From contig CAWVUS010000172.1 in the NCBI GenBank assembly GCA_963933195.1, positions 1 through 11,482 of the forward strand: a DNA stretch of 11,482 nucleotides, given 5' to 3'. Below, piece after piece: positions 6,236 through 11,482 of this stretch. Numbering within the stretch: position 1 is the first letter of the stretch; every line of letters starts with the position of its first letter. The position numbers were made by a program, and so were the translations under genes. The stretch is from UBA8437 sp963933195. GTDB lineage: Bacteria > Planctomycetota > Planctomycetia > Planctomycetales > Planctomycetaceae. The notes under the pieces are model-generated. The model saw only the letters and a program-made list of their open reading frames with translations, did no database searches and was not told where the DNA came from.

Positions 6236-8212
6236 GTCGGCCTCGTCAGCCTCATCCATGATCACCCGGTATCGTTCCGAGGCATCCCGCCCGAGCAGTT
6301 GCCGGAACGTGTTGTCGGCGTCCAGTTGGCTCTCGATGTCGACCCTGAGCAGAATCCGCTTGGTGGGGTCGAGTGTCGTGTCCTTCAACTGGTCGGCGTT
6401 CATTTCCCCCAGGCCCTTGAAGCGATCGATGACGATCTTGCGTCCGGCCGGAGCAGCGGCGATCACCTGTTCCTTGTCGGCGTCGTCCTGGGCATAGAAT
6501 GTCTTGTTGCCGATCTCGATCCGGTACAGGGGAGGTTGGGCGATGAAGAGTTTTCCCTGCCGGATCAATTCTCGCATGTGGCGGAAAAAGAAGGTCAACA
6601 GCAGCGTACTGATGTGGTAGCCATCGCTATCGGCATCCATCAGCAGGATCACGCGTCCGTAGCGAAGCTTGCGGATGTCGCAGTCCCCACCGACTCCGGT
6701 GCCGAGCGTCTCGACCAGGTCCTGGATCGACTGGTTGGACATGATTTTTGTGGTGGAGAGTGATTCGGTATTGAGCACTTTGCCTCGCAGGGGGAGTACA
6801 GCCTGGGTGCGGCTGTTACGGCCCATCGCCGCGGTTCCGCCGGCCGAATCTCCTTCGACGATAAACAGCTCACTCTCCTCCCGGCTGCCGGCCCGGCAGT
6901 CGTAGAGTTTTCCGGGCAGGGTGTTGCGTTTGCTGACTGGTGTCTTGCGGCGAATCTCTTTGGCCGCATCCCGGCTGGCCATTCGGGCACGAGCGGCGAG
7001 GACGATTCGTCCAAGGATGGCGTCGGCGACCGATGGGTTCGCGTTCAGCCAGGTTTCCAGTCCAGGCCGGACCATGCTCTCGACCTGGCCGGACAACTCG
7101 GGGTTGTTGAGTTTTTCCTTGGTCTGTCCCTGGAACATCGGGTCACCCAGGAACACCGAGAGGATGACGACAACTCCCTCGCGGATGTCGTCGTTGGTGA
7201 TAGTCACCCCCTTGGGCTTGATGTTGTGGACCTCCATGTAGTTCTTGATGGCCTTGGCCACCCCGCTGCGGAACCCGCTCTCGTGCGTGCCTCCGCCATG
7301 AGTTCGGATGCCGTTGACGTAACTGCGGATTTCCTCGTCCGTCGCCTCGGTCCAATGCAAAACGACTTCGATCCGGTTCCCGCGTTCGTCTTTTTCGATT
7401 GCGAAGGGCAACTCGTGGACGGATTTCTTTTGGCCATCGGTGGTGATCTTCTGGAGATAGGCCCCGATTCCCTCGGGGTGATGCAACTCGTGAGTTTCGC
7501 CCTTTGTTTCATCGTGAAAGAAGATTTTCAATCCACCGTGGATGAACGAGATGTCCTCGAGGTGTTGCCGAATCGTTTCGGGATTGAATTTTGTGCGTCG
7601 GAAGATCGAATCGTCGGGTCGAAAGAAAATCGTGGTCCCATGGCCGCGAACCCGCCGGACCTTCTTGACCTTGGCCTTGGGCCGACCCTGCTTGTAGGCC
7701 TGCATCCATTCGTTTCCGTCTCGCTTGACGGTAGCGATCAACTCGGTCGAGAGTGCGTTGACGACCGAGGAACCCACCCCGTGGAGTCCACCACTGCGGG
7801 CGTAGTTCTTGTCGGAGAATTTCCCGCCGGCGTGGAGCGTGGTCATGATCAGTTCGAGTGCCGACGTCTTGCTCTTGGGGTGCTGGTCGACGGGGATGCC
7901 ACGTCCGTTGTCACTGACGGTAATCGAACTGCCGTCCTTGTGAAGCGTGACATTGATGCGGTCGGTTTCCCCGGCAAGGAATTCGTCAACGGAATTGTCA
8001 ACGATTTCCCACAGCAGGTGATGCAGCCCACGGTTGTCGGTGGTGCCGATGTACATGGCCGGACGCCGTCGGACCGCCTCGAGTCCTTCCAGGACCTCGA
8101 TGTCCTTGGCCTGGTAGGAACCGGTGGATGTTTCGGACGTCTTCGGATCGGTGTCCCGTTTCCGCGCCGAGGTCGTCTTTGCTGTTTTGTCAGAAGCGGT
8201 TGCCATCCTCAT
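6221..8212 (-). CDS. parE: Type IIA topoisomerase B subunit (ATPase/TOPRIM), ParE-like
   Basis: This 663-residue subunit supplies ATP hydrolysis and the metal-binding TOPRIM site of the DNA strand-passing enzyme. Domains in order: a Ser/Thr/Lys-rich tail (1-32); a GHKL ATPase with E69-I-V-D-N73, D101-NGRGIP, GGKF (129-132) and SGGLHGVG (140-147); a transducer domain with Q363-T-K365; then TOPRIM with EGDSAGG (453-459), PLRGKVLN (474-481) and D526-A-D-S-D-G531, followed by the PPLYRI and RFKGLGEM motifs. The protein ends in an acidic tail, DEADEADDLDI. Arg476 in PLRGK is the ParE-type residue (Lys in E. coli GyrB), and there is no enterobacterial GyrB insertion. ATG 8212 overlaps the A-subunit stop as ATGA, so translation is coupled; an ATG two codons further (8206) is also possible. 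The family is certain. The choice of ParE over GyrB is moderate, because a separate gyrAB pair cannot be seen from this window. Confidence 0.93.
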   Translation of the reverse strand: MRMATASDKTAKTTSARKRDTDPKTSETSTGSYQAKDIEVLEGLEAVRRRPAMYIGTTDNRGLHHLLWEIVDNSVDEFLAGETDRINVTLHKDGSSITVSDNGRGIPVDQHPKSKTSALELIMTTLHAGGKFSDKNYARSGGLHGVGSSVVNALSTELIATVKRDGNEWMQAYKQGRPKAKVKKVRRVRGHGTTIFFRPDDSIFRRTKFNPETIRQHLEDISFIHGGLKIFFHDETKGETHELHHPEGIGAYLQKITTDGQKKSVHELPFAIEKDERGNRIEVVLHWTEATDEEIRSYVNGIRTHGGGTHESGFRSGVAKAIKNYMEVHNIKPKGVTITNDDIREGVVVILSVFLGDPMFQGQTKEKLNNPELSGQVESMVRPGLETWLNANPSVADAILGRIVLAARARMASRDAAKEIRRKTPVSKRNTLPGKLYDCRAGSREESELFIVEGDSAGGTAAMGRNSRTQAVLPLRGKVLNTESLSTTKIMSNQSIQDLVETLGTGVGGDCDIRKLRYGRVILLMDADSDGYHISTLLLTFFFRHMRELIRQGKLFIAQPPLYRIEIGNKTFYAQDDADKEQVIAAAPAGRKIVIDRFKGLGEMNADQLKDTTLDPTKRILLRVDIESQLDADNTFRQLLGRDASERYRVIMDEADEADDLDI

Positions 8213-10632
8213 TCGTCCTCGTGTTCGCTCCAGTCGACCAGAGCGATTTCGGGTTGGATGATCTCGGAGAACCCTGTTCGCTTGGAAGTCTTGGTGCCAC
8301 GTCCACCACGTGAGGTAATGGTGTACTTGGTTTGGCCGAAACTGACCACCTTGTCGTTGGAATTTCGTATCCTGAGCGAATCGCCTGGCCGGGTGAGCTG
8401 CCGGGCACCGAGTACCTCGTCACCGGGGTCCAGCCTGATGCCCCGGACTCCCTTGCCGGGGCCGGCCAGCACGGGGACATCCTCGATGGCGAAGTGCACG
8501 AGGCGGGCGTCTCGGGAAACGACAAACAGTGTCTTGCCGGACGTGACCAGTCCGGCATAGACGACGCGGTCGTCGGAATTGAGCCGACAATAACGGCGTC
8601 CGTTGCGAGTTGATGGGGTGCGGAAGGCACTGAAGCTGTAACGAAGAACCTGGCCGTTGGCGGTGACAATCAATAGGAAGGGACCCGGCGTGGCCTCACC
8701 CTTGACCGTCACGTCGGTCGGTACAAACCGGGTGTCGGTCGAAAATGCGTCAATCACCTGCACGCCGTCGGCGAGTTTGACGTGCTTGGAGAGCGGGTCG
8801 CCGTACCCCGAGGAGGGAGGCAGGCCGTCGATCGGGAGGGTGTAGGCGGTGCCGTCACTGGCAAGGATGACGGTCGAGTCGAGGGTACTGCCCGGGACCA
8901 CAGCCAGGACACTGTCGCCTTCCCGGACACGAGTCGATTCGATCTTGGCCAGTCGCCCCACTCGTTTGATCCATCCGTCACGTGTCACCACCACGTTGGT
9001 GTTTTCCCTGAGGATGTATGTCTGGGCGTCGAATTCGACGATCTCGTCGACCGATCCGAGCGACGTTTTCCGTTTGTCACCGAATTCTTTGGCGAGTTGT
9101 TTGAGTTCGTCTTTGACGACGTCCCAGAGCTTCTTCGGAGAGGCCAGCAGGGCCTCGATCTGTTTTGCCTCAGCCTGCTTCTCGCCCAGTTCCTCGCGGA
9201 TCTCGTTGATCTCCAGTTTGCTGATCTTGTAAAGCATCAGCTCGAGAATTGCGTTGGTCTGGATCTCGTCGAGTGGAAACGCCTTCATCAGTTTCTTGGC
9301 GGCGTCGGCTTTCCCATTGCTGGAGCGAATCAGTTTCAGGGCCTTGTCGAGGCCATCGAAGAGAATCGCGAGGCCGTGGAGGATGTGAATCCGTTTGCGG
9401 AGTTGCTCGAGTTGGAATTCGAAACGGCGACGTACGGTGGCAAAGCGGAACTCGTTGAAGTGGTTGAGCATTTCGCTCAGGCCGACCCGACGAGGAACCA
9501 GTCCATCGTCATTGTCGGGAACGAGTGCGGTGGCGTTGTAGGAGACGTTTTGTTCCAGGGCGGTGTGTTTGAACAGGTAGGCCATCACCGCATCAGGATC
9601 GGCTCCGGCTGTGGTTTCCAGGACAATCTTCAACCCGGATTCGCTGGAGGTCTCATCCACGAGGTCGGTCAACTGGGGCAGCTTGCGATCGGCAATCAGC
9701 TGGCCGATGTCGGTCTTGAGCCCATCGGTGGCGACGCCGTAGGGCACCGAATGGATAATGATTCGGCCCGGGGAGTTCTTGCGGCTGCCGGCTTCACACT
9801 TCCACTCGCCGCGAACCTTGATCGATCCCTTGCCGGTCCGGTAAGCAGTCCGGAGTGATTTTTTGTCGGTGACGATACGTCCGCCAAGCGGAAAATCGGG
9901 TCCCTTGATGTAGTTCATCAACTTGCCCGGAGTGGCGTTGGGGTTGTCGACCAGGTGCAAACAGGCCTTGATGACTTCTCCGAGGTTGTGTGGCGGGATG
10001 CTGGTTGCCATGCCCACGGCGATGCCCTGGGTTCCGTTGACCAGCAGGTTGGGAAATCGGGCTGGCAGTACGATCGGTTCCGAACGGGTGGCGTCGTAGT
10101 TGAGCCGCGTGTCAACGGTGCGATACCGAAGTTCGGACATCAACTGTTCAGCGATGGCCGTCAATCGGGCCTCGGTGTAGCGAGCTGCTGCGGCTCCCAT
10201 GCCCATTACCGAGCCAAAGTTGCCCTGCCCGTTGACCAGCGGGTAGCGGAGTGTGAAGTCCTGGGCCATACGGACCAGTGCTTCATAGACCGCTGTTTCT
10301 CCGTGGGGGTGATAGTTGCCGGTCGTATCACCGCAAATTTTCATCGACTTGCGAGGCTTGGCGGTGGCCGAAAGATGCAGGTCGTGATACATCGCGAAGA
10401 GAATGCGACGTTGAACCGGTTTCAATCCGTCACGAACGTCGGGCAACGCCCGGGATTGGATCACCGAGAGCGCATAGTTGAGGTAACGTCTGCGGGTTTC
10501 CTGGCTGATCGAAACGTATTCGATCCGCAGTTCACCATCGACCGAGTCAGGCGAATTGTCGCCAACGGGCTTGGTTTTCGACGATGACGACTTCCTCGAG
10601 CGGCCGTTTTCCTTAGTTGGCTTGCGCGCCAA
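8209..10632 (-). CDS. parC: Type IIA topoisomerase A subunit (DNA cleavage), ParC-like
   Basis: This 807-residue subunit breaks and rejoins DNA through a catalytic tyrosine. Residues 1-35 are a basic, Ser-rich tail. The winged-helix region follows (YALSVIQSRALPDVRDGLKP, 53-72), then YHPHGETAVYE (107-117), where T113 and E117 sit at the quinolone-contact positions, and the catalytic R151-Y152. The tower and coiled-coil regions run to about 520, with QTNAILELMLYKISKLE (458-474). The beta-propeller DNA-binding domain starts near 530. At the usual GyrA-box position the sequence is KIESTRVREGD (563-573), with no RGGKG; an RGGRG (775-779) appears only near the C-terminus. This favours a relaxing or decatenating enzyme over gyrase. 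The start is TTG at 10632-10630, since no ATG or GTG is suitably placed and AGGGAG lies 6 bases before it. The B-subunit gene overlaps its end by 4 bp. Confidence 0.93.
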   Translation of the reverse strand: MARKPTKENGRSRKSSSSKTKPVGDNSPDSVDGELRIEYVSISQETRRRYLNYALSVIQSRALPDVRDGLKPVQRRILFAMYHDLHLSATAKPRKSMKICGDTTGNYHPHGETAVYEALVRMAQDFTLRYPLVNGQGNFGSVMGMGAAAARYTEARLTAIAEQLMSELRYRTVDTRLNYDATRSEPIVLPARFPNLLVNGTQGIAVGMATSIPPHNLGEVIKACLHLVDNPNATPGKLMNYIKGPDFPLGGRIVTDKKSLRTAYRTGKGSIKVRGEWKCEAGSRKNSPGRIIIHSVPYGVATDGLKTDIGQLIADRKLPQLTDLVDETSSESGLKIVLETTAGADPDAVMAYLFKHTALEQNVSYNATALVPDNDDGLVPRRVGLSEMLNHFNEFRFATVRRRFEFQLEQLRKRIHILHGLAILFDGLDKALKLIRSSNGKADAAKKLMKAFPLDEIQTNAILELMLYKISKLEINEIREELGEKQAEAKQIEALLASPKKLWDVVKDELKQLAKEFGDKRKTSLGSVDEIVEFDAQTYILRENTNVVVTRDGWIKRVGRLAKIESTRVREGDSVLAVVPGSTLDSTVILASDGTAYTLPIDGLPPSSGYGDPLSKHVKLADGVQVIDAFSTDTRFVPTDVTVKGEATPGPFLLIVTANGQVLRYSFSAFRTPSTRNGRRYCRLNSDDRVVYAGLVTSGKTLFVVSRDARLVHFAIEDVPVLAGPGKGVRGIRLDPGDEVLGARQLTRPGDSLRIRNSNDKVVSFGQTKYTITSRGGRGTKTSKRTGFSEIIQPEIALVDWSEHEDE

Positions 10633-10633
10633 A

Positions 10634-10644
10634 CCTCTCTCCCT
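10634..10644 (-). promoter_or_regulatory. Purine-rich ribosome binding site supporting a TTG start
   Basis: Read on the minus strand, AGGGAGAGAGG precedes the TTG at 10632-10630. Its AGGGAG part (10644-10639) leaves a 6-base spacer, a good Shine-Dalgarno arrangement. The upstream frame reaches a TGA at 10671-10669 with no ATG or GTG between, so TTG is the only sensible start for the A subunit. Confidence 0.65.
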
Positions 10645-10666
10645 GGCCCTTTGTCTGTGGCGTTGG

Positions 10667-10723
10667 CTTCACTCGTGAAGTTTGCGATGAGGGCCTGTTG
10701 GCTCTCGGTTCACCCGCTGGTGA
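10667..10723 (-). promoter_or_regulatory. Two tight hairpins in the predicted topoisomerase leader
   Basis: On the minus strand the predicted leader contains TCACC-AGCG-GGTGA (10723-10710) and then CTTCAC-GA-GTGAAG (10680-10667), both perfect inverted repeats with small loops. The second ends 34 bases before the TTG start. They could shape translation or message stability of the operon. Short inverted repeats of this size can also occur by chance. Confidence 0.3.
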
Positions 10724-10738
10724 GTGACGCGGTGTTAG

Positions 10739-10765
10739 ATTGTAGGGATTCTGTCAATTTTTCAA
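10739..10765 (-). promoter_or_regulatory. Candidate promoter of the topoisomerase operon
   Basis: On the minus strand, TTGAAA (10765-10760) and TACAAT (10744-10739; five of six bases match the -10 consensus) are separated by 15 bases, a slightly short spacer. A perfect TTGACA (10757-10752) also lies here but is too close to TACAAT to be its partner. Transcription from TACAAT would begin near 10732, giving a leader of about 100 bases. Confidence 0.4.
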
Positions 10766-11047
10766 GACCAAACGATTACAACGGTTGACCGAATCGTAAC
10801 GCTGAGGCAGACAGTATCGACATCATAACATGTTGATATAAAACGAGTTACAGTTCGATGCCTTAAGCGGTGTAAATCAACCAGATCGGTTCATCCGGCC
10901 AATCAGTACAGGCCGAAGGCACACCTGACAAGGGCTGGCCTTCCACGGCGATGAGAGTGCTGGGGGAGGTTGGTCCAAGTGACCTGTCGGCGACGTGGAT
11001 AGTCCCGGCGACACAACTCATCAAGGCGAGACCCAGGGAGTCAGGAC

Positions 11048-11482
11048 ATGTCGGCCACGAGGACCAGTTGGTGCAGATCGATCACGAATGCAACGGCGAG
11101 TATGGCGGTGGTGACCGCGGTCGTACTGACCTCGATCGCGTTCCCATCGACACGAGCCGATGAGCCGGCGCCGCGACGTTCCGGCGTGGCCGATTGGTGG
11201 CACAAGCAGTCGGTCATGTTTCGGAATCGGCACCGGGCGAAATCCAGGCGGGCAACGTCTCGCCGACAGGCCACTCCGGCGAAGACGCCCACGCTGGCCA
11301 AACGTCCGACACCGCCGCCCGCGCTGAAGCCGGTTCCGCGACGAGTGGTTCGCAAGGTGGTGGCCCAGGCTCCTCGTGTGCCAGCCAATCAGCCGTCCGC
11401 GGCTCCCATGACGGCTGGCTATGCTCAACTCAACGCCCCGCCGCCCGCGCTGGCCAAACGTCCGACACCGCCGCCCGCGCTG
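11048..11482 (+). CDS. Secreted basic, Pro/Ala/Arg-rich repeat protein, C-terminus off the right edge
   Basis: The frame opens at ATG 11048, seven bases after an AGGGAG ribosome binding site (11035-11040), and stays open for 145 codons to the window end. Residues 1-37 form a rather long signal peptide: a polar start with Arg, a hydrophobic core (MAVVTAVVLTSIAF) and likely cleavage after STRA. A short motif, DWWHKQSVMFRNRHR (49-63), is the only stretch that looks like a conserved folded or binding segment. From there on the chain is rich in Arg, Lys, Pro and Ala with few hydrophobic residues and probably disordered. It contains repeats of LAKRPTPPPAL (83-93 and 135-145). The basic character would suit binding to acidic polymers at the cell surface, but that is inference. 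I do not recognise the family. It is divergent from the topoisomerase operon. Confidence 0.7.
   Translation, partial: MSATRTSWCRSITNATASMAVVTAVVLTSIAFPSTRADEPAPRRSGVADWWHKQSVMFRNRHRAKSRRATSRRQATPAKTPTLAKRPTPPPALKPVPRRVVRKVVAQAPRVPANQPSAAPMTAGYAQLNAPPPALAKRPTPPPAL
11292..11482 (+). repeat. In-frame repeats coding for a Pro-rich decapeptide
   Basis: A 35-base sequence occurs identically at 11292-11326 and 11448-11482, exactly 156 bases (52 codons) apart, so the frame is kept; both code for LAKRPTPPPAL. A 15-base core, CCGCCGCCCGCGCTG, occurs at 11312-11326, 11438-11452 and 11468-11482. The last two copies are 30 bases apart, which sets up a tandem decapeptide unit PPPALAKRPT that meets the window edge and may continue beyond it. 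Confidence 0.85.

Larger units (their letters stand above)
10633..11047. other. Divergent intergenic region with an AT-rich centre
   Basis: These 415 bases lie between the topoisomerase operon (leftwards) and the secreted repeat protein (rightwards). About 10740-10870 is clearly richer in A and T than the rest of the window and includes an 8-base palindrome, AACATGTT (10827-10834), next to a TATAAA (10837-10842) that could be a rightward -10 box; I see no well-spaced -35 for it. The part from 10870 to 11030 is GC-rich, with no gene that I can support; a short frame from 10951 is out of phase with the real gene and looks spurious. No repeat array, tRNA or DnaA-box cluster is visible. Confidence 0.5.

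Noticed and set aside
7226..8560. 444-residue open frame on the plus strand opposite the topoisomerase genes
   Set aside because: It is antisense to the strongly conserved B subunit and the end of the A subunit. Its translation has no recognisable domain, and it arises from the codon bias of a GC-rich gene.
8782..9858. 358-residue plus-strand open frame opposite the A subunit
   Set aside because: It is a shadow of the A-subunit codons; the protein is an irregular mix rich in Val, Gly, Asp and Glu, with no motif or ribosome site.
10107..10117. Quinolone resistance from Thr113/Glu117 in the A subunit
   Set aside because: Thr is an accepted wild-type residue at the Ser83 position in some bacteria, and Glu is normal at the 87 position, so these residues do not indicate resistance. 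The residues themselves map further right in the gene, around 10280-10296.
10785..10842. TTGACC (10785-10790) or TCGACA (10817-10822) as a -35 for the rightward TATAAA at 10837
   Set aside because: The spacings, about 46 and 14 bases, do not fit a sigma-70 promoter.
10951..11163. 70-residue plus-strand frame before the secreted repeat protein
   Set aside because: It overlaps the true gene in another frame. The true gene has a good ribosome site and a signal peptide, and this frame has neither.

Overview
The window looks like part of a planctomycete chromosome, or a close relative. It is GC-rich and densely coded. It carries two menaquinone genes of the futalosine type (mqnP, mqnE), a secreted ThuA-like protein, and a long single-pass membrane protein whose N-terminus (MRLTLRTLLAYLDD) I recall as typical of planctomycetes. 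The phylum call is recognition by eye, not a phylogenetic result.

Layout, left to right. Positions 1-494 (minus) hold the N-terminal part of an exported ThuA-like protein that runs off the left edge. A 200-bp divergent gap follows. From 695 to 6189 everything reads on the plus strand: a 694-residue one-pass membrane protein with anti-sigma-like N-terminal repeats, the prenyltransferase MqnP, the radical SAM enzyme MqnE, a DUF1805 protein, a VOC (glyoxalase-fold) protein and a 65-residue two-helix membrane protein. The small membrane protein seems to have its own promoter.

Convergent to that block, on the minus strand from 10632 back to 6221, lies a two-gene operon for both subunits of a type IIA DNA topoisomerase. 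The A subunit comes first, with a TTG start, and the B subunit overlaps its stop codon by 4 bp (ATGA). The canonical GyrA-box site is not conserved, and the B subunit has the Arg typical of ParE in its PLRGK motif. I therefore favour a topoisomerase IV-like (ParC/ParE) assignment over gyrase. A 415-bp, partly AT-rich divergent gap separates it from a plus-strand gene for a secreted basic, proline-rich protein that is cut by the right edge inside a decapeptide repeat.

How the genes work together: MqnP and MqnE act in the same quinone pathway. The DUF1805 and VOC genes follow MqnE by 20 bp and by a 4-bp overlap, so they are probably co-expressed with it, but a role in quinone synthesis is only inference. 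The topoisomerase subunits form one heterotetrameric enzyme. I found no CRISPR array, insertion sequence, tRNA, rRNA or clear defence system. Most of the window is housekeeping, and the unusual points are domain-level details and candidate regulatory sites.
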